From the NCBI GenBank assembly GCA_024642665.1, contig JAHEAR010000003.1, positions 147,051 through 211,050 on the forward strand: a stretch of DNA of 64,000 nucleotides. The letters run 5' to 3'. Shown here in pieces: positions 8,499 to 18,355 of the stretch. A program made the position numbers and the translations under genes. Within the stretch, counting starts at the first letter, position 1. Every line of letters begins with the position of its first letter. Origin of the DNA: Bacteroidota bacterium. Lineage in GTDB: Bacteria; Bacteroidota; Bacteroidia; Chitinophagales; Saprospiraceae. The notes beneath the pieces were generated by a model. The model was not told where the DNA came from and did not search any database. It worked only from the letters and a program-made list of their open reading frames with translations.

Positions 8499-9316
8499 AG
8501 GACAAATATAAAATAAGCAAGAGAAGCAATTGGTAAAACAAACAAGAAAGAATCATACCGATCAAGAATTCCGCCATGTCCCGGGAAGATAGTGCCACTG
8601 TCTTTTACACCCGCATTTCTTTTTAACAAGGACTCCCACAGATCGCCTGCAAGGGCAAAAAATGGAGTTGTCACACTGAGCAGGATGATATATCCCAAAG
8701 GTAGTTCGGGCCATAGCAGGGTCAGTCCATATCCGGCGATTAAGGTAATCAATCCCCCACTAACGGTTCCTTCAACACTCTTGCCGGGAGAGATCGTTGG
8801 CGCAATTTTATTTTGACCCCACTGGGACCCAACGATATAGGCTCCTACATCATTCATCCATATCAGAATGACAGGCACAAGCAGATATTTGTAGTCGTAT
8901 TCAGCCATCAAAAACACACACCCACAGAGTGCAGGTAAGCCCAGATAAGCAGTGACCGCCAATGCAGAAAGCTGAGTCTTTAATAGTTTTTCGGCATTTT
9001 TATAAACTAAAAAATCCACCAGAAAAATAGTACCTGAAAGTAACGGGATGACCAATAGAGGAAGTAATAAGTTTTTTCCAGACAGTATAAAATAACCCAC
9101 TAATCCAATAAGCATGACTAAGCAAATGGGAAAAGCCCACAAGAAGGTTTGATCTATTTTAAATCGCTCTAATCGAAAGTATTCGTGTGCTCCCAGAAAG
9201 ACAATGACACAAAGCCAGAAAAGATAGGTCCACGGCGATAGAATGATAGCCCCCAAGGTCACTATCGCGATCAACAATCCTGTTCCGGTACGTGTTAAAA
9301 ACTCAGGCTTGTTCAA
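8495..9316 (-). CDS. cdsA: Phosphatidate cytidylyltransferase
   Basis: A 273-residue polytopic membrane protein that makes CDP-diacylglycerol from phosphatidate and CTP, the precursor of phosphatidylserine. The C-terminal family signature is complete (SPGKSVEG, then KRNAGVKDSGTIFPGHGGILDRYDS), with the metal-binding acidic residues present. About eight hydrophobic segments are visible. It overlaps the upstream CPBP protease gene by 14 bp and the downstream psd by 4 bp, so the three form one operon; cdsA and psd catalyse the first and last steps of phosphatidylethanolamine synthesis. Confidence 0.96.
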   Translation of the reverse strand: MNKPEFLTRTGTGLLIAIVTLGAIILSPWTYLFWLCVIVFLGAHEYFRLERFKIDQTFLWAFPICLVMLIGLVGYFILSGKNLLLPLLVIPLLSGTIFLVDFLVYKNAEKLLKTQLSALAVTAYLGLPALCGCVFLMAEYDYKYLLVPVILIWMNDVGAYIVGSQWGQNKIAPTISPGKSVEGTVSGGLITLIAGYGLTLLWPELPLGYIILLSVTTPFFALAGDLWESLLKRNAGVKDSGTIFPGHGGILDRYDSFLFVLPIASLAYFIFVL

Positions 9317-10187
9317 TGGGCGGTCGATTCTTTTTAATGATGGTATAGATAAAAAACATGACGACGAGACTCAACGGAATCATCCACCATTTTAGTTGAT
9401 CACTGCTTTGCTGATCAATCGTAGAAATATCCATGTCTGTGATATAAATCATACATACCTGAATGGCATTGTTAAAGGCATGCGCAATGATCGGCACCCA
9501 TAAATTACCTGTCCAGTAATAAAGGTAACCAAGTACTGCGCCCAAAACAAGGCGAGGCAGAAACCCTTCAAATTGTAAATGGATGGCACTAAAAATAAAT
9601 GCCGCTATCCAGATCGCCAGCACAGGATTTTTGAACATCTCCCCAATTTGTTTTTGAAGTATTCCTCTAAAAATTAATTCCTCCCCAATCCCCGGTAATA
9701 TCCCAATGATGAAAAGGTTGATCAAAAATATCCCTGGAGTCTCCATGGCCAGAATTGCTTTTAATGTATCCTCTGCCTGATTTTCAAAAATCTTTGCCCA
9801 TTCGGGAAGGGGAATTGCTTCATTGGCTAAAAAACTCAGATTAACCAAAGGATAAGCAGCGATTAAAAACAAAATGCCCATTGCAGAAAGGACTAAGCCA
9901 GGATTTATATTTAGGGCCAACCCTGAAAATATTTTCGAACGATAAATAACCAAACCAAAAACCAAAGCAGGTGAAATGAAAAACAGCAGGTGTTGAAAAC
10001 CTAGTAGGGCTCTGGTAAGGCCTGGGGTCAAATCCATGCTTCCAGTTTGCGCCATATCCATAATTTCTGCGAGGCTGAATCCATTGAAAAGCATCAATAT
10101 GGCGGATACGACGGATGTGAGCAGTAGTCCGGCGAGGACTAATCCCAGCAATAAAAACAGTCGCATTATGTGATCGTATCTTGTCAT
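9303..10187 (-). CDS. CPBP family intramembrane glutamic endopeptidase
   Basis: A 294-residue membrane protein of the CAAX prenyl protease 2/bacteriocin-processing (ABI) family. The conserved motifs are present: GEELIFRG (the Glu-Glu and Arg), FSAIHLQFEGF with its His, and IIAHAFNN. Eight or so membrane segments are visible. The physiological substrate of bacterial members is generally unknown. It is the first gene of the minus-strand operon with cdsA and psd, and the position suggests an envelope or lipid-related role, which is inference. A CTATTTTG sequence about 14 nt before the ATG is close to, but one base shorter than, the -7 consensus. Confidence 0.88.
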   Translation of the reverse strand: MTRYDHIMRLFLLLGLVLAGLLLTSVVSAILMLFNGFSLAEIMDMAQTGSMDLTPGLTRALLGFQHLLFFISPALVFGLVIYRSKIFSGLALNINPGLVLSAMGILFLIAAYPLVNLSFLANEAIPLPEWAKIFENQAEDTLKAILAMETPGIFLINLFIIGILPGIGEELIFRGILQKQIGEMFKNPVLAIWIAAFIFSAIHLQFEGFLPRLVLGAVLGYLYYWTGNLWVPIIAHAFNNAIQVCMIYITDMDISTIDQQSSDQLKWWMIPLSLVVMFFIYTIIKKNRPPIEQA

Positions 10188-10253
10188 GTCCTACTTTAGC
10201 GCAAAATAGGGATTCCTTTAACGTTAGATTCCATCTCAATAAATTATACAGCA

Positions 10254-10985
10254 ATGAACAACAAGAATGTGCGTCTCAGTGTCAATATCAATAAGATTGC
10301 CCTGATTCGCAATAGCCGTGGAGGAAACGCACCAGATCTTGTGCAGGTGGCAAAGGATTGCGAAACTTTTGGAGCCGATGGGATAACAATTCATCCCAGA
10401 CCCGACCAGCGGCATATCCGTTATTCAGATATCCCTGCACTCAAAGAGGTGGTAAAGACAGAATTGAATATTGAAGGCAACCCGACCAAAGAGTTTATGG
10501 CTCAAGTCCTTGAGCATCAACCGCATCAATGTACGTTAGTGCCCGATCTGCCGAATGCCCTGACCTCTGATGGAGGCTGGGATACAGTAAAGTATGGTGA
10601 TTTACTAACCGATATTGTTGCGGAATTGTCAACTAATGGGATCCGGGTCTCTTTATTTATTGATGCTTCTCCGAGTATGGTAGAGGGGGCAGCAAAGGTA
10701 GGGGCAGACAGAATTGAATTCTACACAGGTCCGTTTGCTGCTCTATATCGCACGAATCCTTCAAAAGCTATTGAGAATCATGTGATTGCGGCCGAATTGG
10801 CAGAAAGACACCAAATTGGGGTAAACGCCGGACATGACCTTAATCTCAACAATCTCAGATATTATCATCAAATGGTTCCCAATCTGTTAGAAGTATCTAT
10901 TGGCCATGCATTGATCTGTGACGCATTATATTATGGTTTAGAAAATGTAATCGGGATGTATAAACACCAAATTCGTCCTTTTTGA
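10254..10985 (+). CDS. pdxJ: Pyridoxine 5'-phosphate synthase
   Basis: A 243-residue TIM-barrel enzyme that condenses 1-deoxyxylulose 5-phosphate with 3-amino-2-oxopropyl phosphate to pyridoxine 5'-phosphate, the last ring-forming step of the DXP-dependent vitamin B6 route. Family motifs: LSVNINKIALIRNSRGG, GADGITIHPRPDQRHI, NIEGNP, the catalytic-face VGADRIEFYTGP, and NAGHDLNLNNL. Length matches the family. It stands alone, divergent from the CPBP operon across 66 bp. Confidence 0.97.
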   Translation: MNNKNVRLSVNINKIALIRNSRGGNAPDLVQVAKDCETFGADGITIHPRPDQRHIRYSDIPALKEVVKTELNIEGNPTKEFMAQVLEHQPHQCTLVPDLPNALTSDGGWDTVKYGDLLTDIVAELSTNGIRVSLFIDASPSMVEGAAKVGADRIEFYTGPFAALYRTNPSKAIENHVIAAELAERHQIGVNAGHDLNLNNLRYYHQMVPNLLEVSIGHALICDALYYGLENVIGMYKHQIRPF

Positions 10986-11264
10986 GCGCATCCACCGGAA
11001 AATTGTTTTTAGGAAGGCATCAAAATATTTATTAATTCCTTAACAATTGATTTACAATTGTTTAATCTTTAAACCGGGCGTCTGTCTTGTTTTGTTTTGG
11101 ATGAAGGGGCAGCAATTATATAAATACAGGCGTTTTTCAACTGTTCCAGAATATTTCCTTAGAATTTACCCGTTTGACATTCTTTTTGTTTTGGGTTAGC
11201 TCATTTAAGAAATATTTAAGACCTTAGATTCTATTACTTTTTTCTTAACAAAACCAGAATTAGT

Positions 11265-14200
11265 ATGAAAAGATTTTCATTACTCCTCTTGATGGTTTTT
11301 TGTGCAGTCGTGACATCGTATGCGCAAAAGGACATCTCCGGTACGGTGACAGGGCCTGACGGCCTACCCTTGATTGGGGCTAGCGTATTGGTCAAAGGTA
11401 CCAGTGTTGGTACTGTAACAGATTTTGACGGGCGCTACAGGCTGAGCGTTCCGGAAGGCCAGAACATGGTTGTAATCAGTTATACTGGTTATGAAACCAA
11501 TGAAATTGAAATTGGTTCTTCAAATATTTATAATGCTGTTTTAGCCGAAGGGGTTACCCTCGAAGCAGCAGTTGTAACCAGTTTGGGTATCAAGCGAGAT
11601 GCCAAATCACTCGGTTATGGATACACGGAAGTTGGCGGTGATGTAATCACCGAAACGAGCAACAACAGAACATTTGATGCTTTGGCAGGACGTGTGCCTG
11701 GTCTTTCGGTAAGTTCCAGCGGACAACCCGGTGGTAGTTCAGATATCACCATTCGTGGTTACGGTTCTGTAACCGGTAACAACTCTGCATTAATCGTTGT
11801 GGATGGGGTGCCGATCAATAACAGAACTAATAATTCTACCACTACGCTCCTAAATGCAAATGATGACTTTAATCGATCAATGGACTTTGGAAATCAGGGA
11901 AATGATATTAATCCGAATGATATTGAAACAATTACTGTACTGAAAGGTGCTTCAGCGACTGCCCTGTATGGTAAGCGAGGAGGTTCAGGGGTTGTGCTGA
12001 TCACGACTAAATCAGGTAAAAAGAATCAGAAACTAAGAGTGGACTACAGTGGTTCATTTGCAGGTTCAACTGTAAATCGCGTCCAGCATATGCAAAATTC
12101 TTATGGTCAGGGATGGAGCGGACTTTGGGCTTCAAATGAAAATGGATCCTGGGGACCTAAATTTGATAACCAGGAACGCCTTTGGGGAAACACAGTTGAC
12201 AATTCACGTTTACTAAAGCCTTATTCATTAGTAGAAGATAACTTACGTGACTTCTATGAGAATGGATACTCTTATACAAACAGTGTGACATTGTCCGGTG
12301 GATCAGACAATCTCACGTTCAGAGTTTCATACGGAAATTCAAAAGAAAATGGTGTTGTTCCCGGTGATAAGGATACATACAATCGTAACAATCTTTCCGC
12401 CAGAACAGAATTTACAGCTAATCGTCTGACACTCGGCGCTTCCATCGATTATATCAACAAAAAAGCTTCTGCAGTGGCCACAGGTCAAGGTGATGATGCA
12501 GGAGGTGGTGCAACTTTGCCTCAGGAAATTATGCAGATCCCAAGAGATCATGTAATCGTTGATTATGCAGACTTTAATAATAAGTTTTACAATCAGGATA
12601 ACTTCTATACGCCTTATGCGTCCAACCCTTATTTAGTTTTGGATCGCGCAGGTAACAACTTTACAGAGAACAGATTTTTGCCAACCGTATGGGCTACAAT
12701 GAATTTCACTGATGAGTTTTCTGTTACAGCAAGACTTGGTACTGACTTTGGTTCAACTTCACTTCTTGACTATGGAAATCCAATCATTATTACACCCGGT
12801 TCACCAAACTCATCTGCAAATGATGTAGTAGGTAAGATTGAGCAAACGTCTACCAATAATGAGCAACTTGATGTAAACGTATTTGGTCGTTATTTCAACT
12901 ACCTCAGCACAACACTTTCGCTGGATCTTATTGCAGGTGTTAACATCAACCAGCGTACATTTAAATACCTGACTACGTATGTTACGGATTTAACGATTCC
13001 TGAATTTTATAACTTATCAAACTCTTCTAATCCTCCTACATCTAATAATGCCTTCAGAAGAGATCGCACGATGGGTGTCTATGGGGTAGCGAGTTTAGGT
13101 ATCAATGATTGGATCTACCTGACCGTGACAGCCAGAAATGACTGGTCTTCCACACTGCCTATTGACAATAACAGTTTCTTTTATCCATCTGTATCTGTTT
13201 CCGCAGTGTTAACTGAAAATCTTATTCCTGCGTCTAATTTCTTATCCTATCTCAAGATTAGAGGAGGATATGCTTTGGCAGGTAATGACGCAGCACCTTA
13301 TTTGATTAACCCAATTTATGTTGCCGGTGTTGGTCAGGGTGGTTTTGCAACTATTCGTTTCCCAATTGCTGGTCAGAATGGATTTGAAACAGGTAACCGC
13401 TTAGGAAATCCTGGTTTGAAAGCTGAGTTGACAACAGAACTTGAATTTGGAGCGGATATTCGTTTTTTCCAAAATCGTTTAGGTATAGATTTCTCCTGGT
13501 ATAACAGAGTAACTTCTGATCAAATCATAGACGTATCATTGGCTCCTTCTGCTGGTTTTACCCGTCAAGTGACAAACCTTGGAGAAGTTGAAAACACAGG
13601 TATTGAACTTGGCGTAAATGCTACCGTTCTGAAAGGACGTAACTGGTCATGGGATGTCTTTGTAAACTATACCAAGAACAATAACAATGTGAACTCTTTG
13701 GGAGAAACAGAAGCTACTCGTTTAATTTTAAATAACTCTTATAGTGTGGATCTCGTAGCTGAAGTTGGCAAGCCACTAGGTGGAATATATTCAGCAGGTC
13801 CGTTGGTCAATGCTGACGGAAATCCAGTAGTAGATGGACAAGGACTTCCTGTTGCAGACCCTGAGCAGCACTATCTCGGATCAGTCAATCACGACTTCAT
13901 CATGGGATTTGGTTCCACTTTAAATGTTGGGGCATTTTCATTGAGTGCTAATGGTGACTATCGCAAAGGTGGAGTGATGTACTCATACACCGCTCGTTTG
14001 AATTACTTTGTGGGTAATGCATGGAATTCAGCTTACAATGATCGTGAGCCATTTGTGGTGCCCGGTTCTGTTGTGGATAATGGTGACGGAACATATAGCG
14101 AAAACACAACTGCAGTGTCCAGGTCCGATGTATTTACTTACTGGGGTTCTATTCTGGCAGCAGAAGAAAATCATGTGATCGATCGTAGTTTCTTCAAGTT

Positions 14201-14435
14201 AAGAAATGTGTCTTTGACCTATCATATTCCTGCTTCTGTCAGTAATAGAGCAAATGTCAGCAATGCGAGCATTTCTTTGTTTGGTCGCAACCTTGCTTTA
14301 TGGACACCTGAGAACAATCATTTCGTCGATCCGGAAGGTTCTACCTATGGTACAAACATCAGTGGTCAACTTGGAGAATTTGCTACATTACCGACTTCAG
14401 CATCTTATGGTGTTCAGTTGAATCTTAGCTTCTAA
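11265..14435 (+). CDS. SusC/RagA family TonB-linked outer-membrane receptor
   Basis: A 1056-residue receptor that imports oligosaccharides, peptides or other polymers through the outer membrane with a SusD partner and TonB energy. There is a signal peptide ending at SYAQ (about 20), a carboxypeptidase-regulatory-like domain (about 23-105), and a plug domain (about 115-250) with the SusC-type signature GSGVVLITTKSG. The barrel of about 800 residues ends in LNLSF, with the terminal Phe typical of barrels. No upstream sigma or anti-sigma gene, and no hydrolase, accompanies it, so the substrate is unknown. It heads a four-gene operon closed by the terminator at 17231; a 279-bp AT-rich leader precedes it. 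Confidence 0.95.
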   Translation: MKRFSLLLLMVFCAVVTSYAQKDISGTVTGPDGLPLIGASVLVKGTSVGTVTDFDGRYRLSVPEGQNMVVISYTGYETNEIEIGSSNIYNAVLAEGVTLEAAVVTSLGIKRDAKSLGYGYTEVGGDVITETSNNRTFDALAGRVPGLSVSSSGQPGGSSDITIRGYGSVTGNNSALIVVDGVPINNRTNNSTTTLLNANDDFNRSMDFGNQGNDINPNDIETITVLKGASATALYGKRGGSGVVLITTKSGKKNQKLRVDYSGSFAGSTVNRVQHMQNSYGQGWSGLWASNENGSWGPKFDNQERLWGNTVDNSRLLKPYSLVEDNLRDFYENGYSYTNSVTLSGGSDNLTFRVSYGNSKENGVVPGDKDTYNRNNLSARTEFTANRLTLGASIDYINKKASAVATGQGDDAGGGATLPQEIMQIPRDHVIVDYADFNNKFYNQDNFYTPYASNPYLVLDRAGNNFTENRFLPTVWATMNFTDEFSVTARLGTDFGSTSLLDYGNPIIITPGSPNSSANDVVGKIEQTSTNNEQLDVNVFGRYFNYLSTTLSLDLIAGVNINQRTFKYLTTYVTDLTIPEFYNLSNSSNPPTSNNAFRRDRTMGVYGVASLGINDWIYLTVTARNDWSSTLPIDNNSFFYPSVSVSAVLTENLIPASNFLSYLKIRGGYALAGNDAAPYLINPIYVAGVGQGGFATIRFPIAGQNGFETGNRLGNPGLKAELTTELEFGADIRFFQNRLGIDFSWYNRVTSDQIIDVSLAPSAGFTRQVTNLGEVENTGIELGVNATVLKGRNWSWDVFVNYTKNNNNVNSLGETEATRLILNNSYSVDLVAEVGKPLGGIYSAGPLVNADGNPVVDGQGLPVADPEQHYLGSVNHDFIMGFGSTLNVGAFSLSANGDYRKGGVMYSYTARLNYFVGNAWNSAYNDREPFVVPGSVVDNGDGTYSENTTAVSRSDVFTYWGSILAAEENHVIDRSFFKLRNVSLTYHIPASVSNRANVSNASISLFGRNLALWTPENNHFVDPEGSTYGTNISGQLGEFATLPTSASYGVQLNLSF

Positions 14436-14445
14436 TTAAATTAAA

Positions 14446-15927
14446 ATGAGAATTATGAAAAATATATTTATATCGTTATTCAGCCTGCTGCTCTTAATGA
14501 GTTTGGCGAGTTGTAACGATTTCCTGGATATTAATGAGGATCCAAATAATCCAAGTAATGTTCCTGCTGAATTGGTACTCCCTGCAGCACAGTTGAATAT
14601 TGCAGTGCCCCTTAATGCAGATTATGCTGTGGTGGGTGGAATTTGGTCCCAACACTGGACACAGAGCCATGTGGCCAGTCAGTACAGAGATGAAGATCGT
14701 TATGCTTTAACTTTACTGGATTATCAAACTGCCTGGCAAGAAATGTATGCCGGTGCTTTGGTCGATTTGGCAAAGATTGAAGATGAGGCGGTGACTACAC
14801 AAAACTGGAATTTGAATCTTCAGGCAGTTTGTCTGCAAGCGTATGCTTATCAGATCATGGCTGACTGGTATGATGCAGTTCCATACAGTCAGGCTGTTCA
14901 GGGAGAAAATGGAGTTACATCTCCTGCATATGACGCCGGACAAGATATTTACAATGATCTTTTGGTTCGCCTTGATGCGGCATTAGCGCAAGACTTTTCC
15001 GGAGACGGAGTCGCTCAGGTTTCTTCTGACTTTGTATTTGGACATTTGACAAGAGATGCACAAGTGGATGCATGGAAGCAGTTTGCCCAGACCATGAAGT
15101 TGAAGTTATGGTTGCGTCAGACCAAAGTTAATGATGCTGCAGCAGGAGTTGCAATTGGCAATTTATTGGGTGAAGGTGGTTTCCTGGAGCAGGATGCTAA
15201 GTTGGACATTTTCTCCGACCTGCCTGATAAGAGTAATCCATTATACGAATCAAATGTTCGTCAGTTGAACGTTGCTACAAACATTCGTGGTAGTCGCACC
15301 TTCATCTCATGGTTGGATGAGAATGGTGACCCAAGACTTGATGCTTATTTTGCTCCTGGTGATCAGGGACATTTTGGACTATGGCAAGGTTGGTTTGAGG
15401 CCACTACAAATGACATTGGCTTAAATCAGGTGGACGTTGCCCGACTTTCAGCGACACAGCCGGTTTATTTCTTTTCAAAGGATGAAGTTTACTTTATGCT
15501 TGCTGAAGCCAATGCACGTTATGGTGGTGGTGGTGAAGCAGGTGCTTATTATGATCTTGCCGTTAATGCCGCTTGTGAAAGAGTAGGTGTTGATTGCTCC
15601 GGATTAGTAGGTGGAGGAGTTTATGCTTATCCAAATGGTAGTCTGGATCAAAATCTGGAAGCTATCATGATGCAAAAATGGGCATCCATGGTATACAGAG
15701 GTTATGAGTCATTTTGGGATCAGAATCGTACAGGAATTCCTAAAATTTCAGCATTACCTGTTTTTGATCCTAATGTTATTCCGGGTACACTGACTTACTC
15801 TCAAGCGGGAGTAACGGACAACGGACTTTTTCCTCAACGTTTAATCTGGCCACAAAGTGAAAGGAACACGAATAGTAGTATTCCTGCTGAAGTGGGTATT
15901 ACAGTTCCGGTTTGGTGGGCTAAATAA
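14446..15927 (+). CDS. SusD/RagB family nutrient-binding lipoprotein (SusD-like 2 type)
   Basis: A 493-residue surface lipoprotein that caps the SusC channel and binds its ligand. The lipobox LASC comes after a short hydrophobic signal, followed by DINEDPNNPSNVPAELVLPA, which is typical of the SusD-like 2 subgroup. The rest is helix-rich, with TPR-like repeats expected. The start could be the ATG at 14446 or the one at 14455; both precede the same signal peptide. It begins 10 bp after the SusC gene, so the two are coupled. Proteins of this subgroup are often linked to peptide or unknown substrates rather than starch. Confidence 0.93.
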   Translation: MRIMKNIFISLFSLLLLMSLASCNDFLDINEDPNNPSNVPAELVLPAAQLNIAVPLNADYAVVGGIWSQHWTQSHVASQYRDEDRYALTLLDYQTAWQEMYAGALVDLAKIEDEAVTTQNWNLNLQAVCLQAYAYQIMADWYDAVPYSQAVQGENGVTSPAYDAGQDIYNDLLVRLDAALAQDFSGDGVAQVSSDFVFGHLTRDAQVDAWKQFAQTMKLKLWLRQTKVNDAAAGVAIGNLLGEGGFLEQDAKLDIFSDLPDKSNPLYESNVRQLNVATNIRGSRTFISWLDENGDPRLDAYFAPGDQGHFGLWQGWFEATTNDIGLNQVDVARLSATQPVYFFSKDEVYFMLAEANARYGGGGEAGAYYDLAVNAACERVGVDCSGLVGGGVYAYPNGSLDQNLEAIMMQKWASMVYRGYESFWDQNRTGIPKISALPVFDPNVIPGTLTYSQAGVTDNGLFPQRLIWPQSERNTNSSIPAEVGITVPVWWAK

Positions 15928-15947
15928 TCATCTAAAAAAAATAGATT

Positions 15948-16697
15948 ATGAAAAATTATATGAATTATATTAAAACAGCATTTTTCCTCAGTTTACTGGT
16001 GACGATGGCAAGCTGTGATAAAGAGCCATCTGTCTCGGATGTTTCCAGAATCACTTATTTTCCGACATTCTCTTATGAAGGATCAGATTATAATCTGGCA
16101 CCATGCAACTCGGATTTTCAGATAACACCTGTTACGGCTAGTGAACAGGGTGTAGATCTGCCTGTTACAACTGTAGTCACGGGTCTTAATGGTCCTGTTC
16201 CTGCTGTGGATATCACAAAAGCAGATTATTATATTGAAACATCTTCTGCTTTAAATGCTGATGGCTTTCCTGGTTCTGTTCAAAGAGAATTTTGGATTGC
16301 ATGTACAGGAGACTTAGTCACCAGTATTGAAGGTCTTTACACTTGCAGTGTAAGTAGAAATAATGTAACTTCTGCGCAGTATCAAAACCTGGAATATATC
16401 TTGATTCGGAAGGTAGGTACTGATACCTATGAAATCTCGAATGCAGATTTTGGATGGTATGAATATGGAAGAGCTATTGGGCCAAATTATTCTTCACGAG
16501 GCGCAACTTTTACAGCAGTTGATATCCCTTCAAATTCATTTACGTTTGGTCCTGCTGTTGAGGTTTCAACGTTTGGTGGGCCAATCGTGCTTACCGGAGT
16601 GACAGTTGATCCGGCAACTAAAACCATTGTCATGACCAGTGATTGGAGGAATGGGGATTATATTTTTGAAGGTACTATGGTTCAGGTGCCTCTTTAA
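15948..16697 (+). CDS. SusCD-associated lipoprotein, function unknown
   Basis: A 249-residue predicted lipoprotein: signal with lipobox MASC, then a beta-rich mature protein. It lies 20 bp after the SusD-like gene and 20 bp before the lipid-binding-like gene, so it belongs to the operon. It resembles the small Bacteroidota lipoproteins, often with a DUF5011/5012-like beta-sandwich, that sit third in SusCD loci; I recognise the type by its context more than by a defined motif. A role as an accessory surface ligand-binding protein is inference. Confidence 0.7.
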   Translation: MKNYMNYIKTAFFLSLLVTMASCDKEPSVSDVSRITYFPTFSYEGSDYNLAPCNSDFQITPVTASEQGVDLPVTTVVTGLNGPVPAVDITKADYYIETSSALNADGFPGSVQREFWIACTGDLVTSIEGLYTCSVSRNNVTSAQYQNLEYILIRKVGTDTYEISNADFGWYEYGRAIGPNYSSRGATFTAVDIPSNSFTFGPAVEVSTFGGPIVLTGVTVDPATKTIVMTSDWRNGDYIFEGTMVQVPL

Positions 16698-16717
16698 TCA
16701 ATAAAAAAAATAGCAAT

Positions 16718-17206
16718 ATGAAAAATAGATTTTTAATATTATCTGCGTTCTTGATGCTCGGCCTTGTGTCTTGTGACTTAGGCAAGGATCCGGATGTTGG
16801 TGGAACAGCCACACAAGCTGTTGCAGGTGAGTGGTGGACAACGTTTACTATTGATGGTAATGATGTCTACGGCCTTGGTTACCAGCAAATCACAACTTCT
16901 AATACCGCAGCAAATATTCCGACCGAGTTTCTGGTGACGGATAATGATCATACGTGGAGTTACAAAGTGAAATGTCCGCTGAATCTTGATGCACGAACTT
17001 TTGCCGGTTCATCCACTAGCCTTGTGGAAGGGTATGAAATCCAGGTGGATATCACCAATGGTAAAATACTGCCTGGAGCAGCTATTTCAACCGGAGGTAA
17101 TGTAACAGACAGTATTTACTTTGAAGTGGAGTTCGAAGATGATCCGGGTACCATCTATCAGGTAGCTGGCTATCGTCGTACAGGATTTCTTGAAGACGAG
17201 CACTAA
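16718..17206 (+). CDS. Lipid-binding-like (Lipid_bd / PF12888-type) lipoprotein
   Basis: A 162-residue predicted lipoprotein with lipobox LVSC. The mature part has the AGEWW start, the TSNTAANIPTEF element, KVKCPLNLDARTF, a DSIYFEVEFEDDPGT stretch and the closing GYRRTGFLEDE. This series of short motifs is what I associate with the Bacteroidota 'lipid-binding putative hydrolase' family, a lipocalin-like barrel found as the last gene of SusCD operons. No enzyme activity is visible. It ends 24 bp before the strong terminator at 17231, so it closes the operon. Confidence 0.75.
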   Translation: MKNRFLILSAFLMLGLVSCDLGKDPDVGGTATQAVAGEWWTTFTIDGNDVYGLGYQQITTSNTAANIPTEFLVTDNDHTWSYKVKCPLNLDARTFAGSSTSLVEGYEIQVDITNGKILPGAAISTGGNVTDSIYFEVEFEDDPGTIYQVAGYRRTGFLEDEH

Positions 17207-17230
17207 GACTTAATTGTCTTGAATATAGAG

Positions 17231-17263
17231 AAGCCATCCGCCTCAGGCGGATGGCTTTTTTTT
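17231..17263 (+). terminator. Rho-independent terminator of the SusC/SusD operon
   Basis: A perfect 12-bp stem, AAGCCATCCGCC/GGCGGATGGCTT, with loop TCA, runs into a stretch of T. It is the strongest plus-strand terminator in the window apart from the one after rpoC. Confidence 0.93.
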
Positions 17264-17382
17264 GCTTAGGAAGTAATGACAGCAGTACGCCGGCCTGGTG
17301 GAAAAAGATTTTACTTGACAAGAGGCTCAAAAGTTGGTACATTTCTGGATAGAAATATCTTAAGCACTTACTTAATTCTAGC

Positions 17383-18297
17383 ATGAATCAGGATACTATT
17401 CGTCAACGATTTGAAGACTACCTTCAATTTGAAAGGCGGTATTCTGCCCATACGGTAAGCAATTACCTAAGTGATCTCCGACAGTTTGAAACTTTTTGTG
17501 ATGACCAGTATGATGGGGTAGCGCTTACAGCTGTTTCGCATCAGCATGTTCGTAGTTGGGTGGTGGCTTTACTGGGCAAGAAACTTGGATCAACTTCTGT
17601 CAGGCGTAAACTTTCATCTCTTTCACATCTGTTTAAATGGATGAGACGTAATGAACTGATCAGTCATAATCCGCTCCAGAAAGTGCATTTACCAAAAATT
17701 CCGGACAGACTTCCAAAATCCCTTCCTGAAGAAGCAATTCATCAATTGTGGAATTCGTTTAGTACTGAGAAGTCTGAGGATTATGGGTCTCTAAGGGATC
17801 AGGCAATTTTAGGGTTGTTATATGGATCCGGGTTGAGGCGCAGTGAATTAATAGCCTTGAAATGGTCGGATGTGGATGTTTCCCGTGGAGCGATTCGTGT
17901 GCTGGGAAAAGGATCTAAATATCGTCAGGTACCTTTGAGTAAGAAGGTTGTCAAACTCTTGACTTTGTTGAAGGAATGTTATAAATTACAAGAAGATTTG
18001 ACGATGAATGTGCATGTGATTTTGACTGATAATGGAAAACCATGTTACCCAAAGTTTGTTTATAATAGAGTGGTAGAAATGATGAGTATGGTAACCACTT
18101 CTGATAAGCGAAGTCCTCACACCTTAAGGCACAGTATGGCCACCCACCTGATGGATCATGGCGCTGAATTAAATGCGGTGAAGGAACTGCTTGGGCATTC
18201 AAGTCTGGCGGCTACCCAAATTTATACCCACAACTCTATTTCCCGCTTAAAGGATGTGTATAAGCAAGCGCATCCATCTTCGCACCACCTTAAATGA
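17383..18297 (+). CDS. xerC: Tyrosine recombinase XerC/XerD family
   Basis: A 304-residue site-specific recombinase that resolves chromosome dimers. The N-terminal SAM-like DNA-binding domain (about 1-90) is followed by a catalytic domain with all active residues: R152 (GSGLRRSE), K176 (GKGSKY), H246 and R249 (HTLRHS), H272 (LGHSS) and the nucleophile Y281 (TQIYTH). Length fits XerC/XerD. Its place just ahead of hpf, tRNAs, tuf and secE is the conserved Bacteroidota housekeeping position, so it is the chromosomal Xer rather than an integrase of a mobile element. Whether it is the XerC or XerD partner cannot be decided here. A one-mismatch -7 box (TACATTTC, 17338-17345), 20 nt after a TTG, may drive it. 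Confidence 0.92.
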   Translation: MNQDTIRQRFEDYLQFERRYSAHTVSNYLSDLRQFETFCDDQYDGVALTAVSHQHVRSWVVALLGKKLGSTSVRRKLSSLSHLFKWMRRNELISHNPLQKVHLPKIPDRLPKSLPEEAIHQLWNSFSTEKSEDYGSLRDQAILGLLYGSGLRRSELIALKWSDVDVSRGAIRVLGKGSKYRQVPLSKKVVKLLTLLKECYKLQEDLTMNVHVILTDNGKPCYPKFVYNRVVEMMSMVTTSDKRSPHTLRHSMATHLMDHGAELNAVKELLGHSSLAATQIYTHNSISRLKDVYKQAHPSSHHLK

Positions 18298-18355
18298 ATA
18301 GATGAAGATTCTAAGAAGAATTATTAACTTTTTACATATATAATAATAATATAAT

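Noticed and set aside
17383-18297. Tyrosine recombinase as a phage or island integrase
   Set aside because: Its neighbours are hpf, tRNAs and tuf, the conserved housekeeping order, and no att repeats or mobile genes are near.
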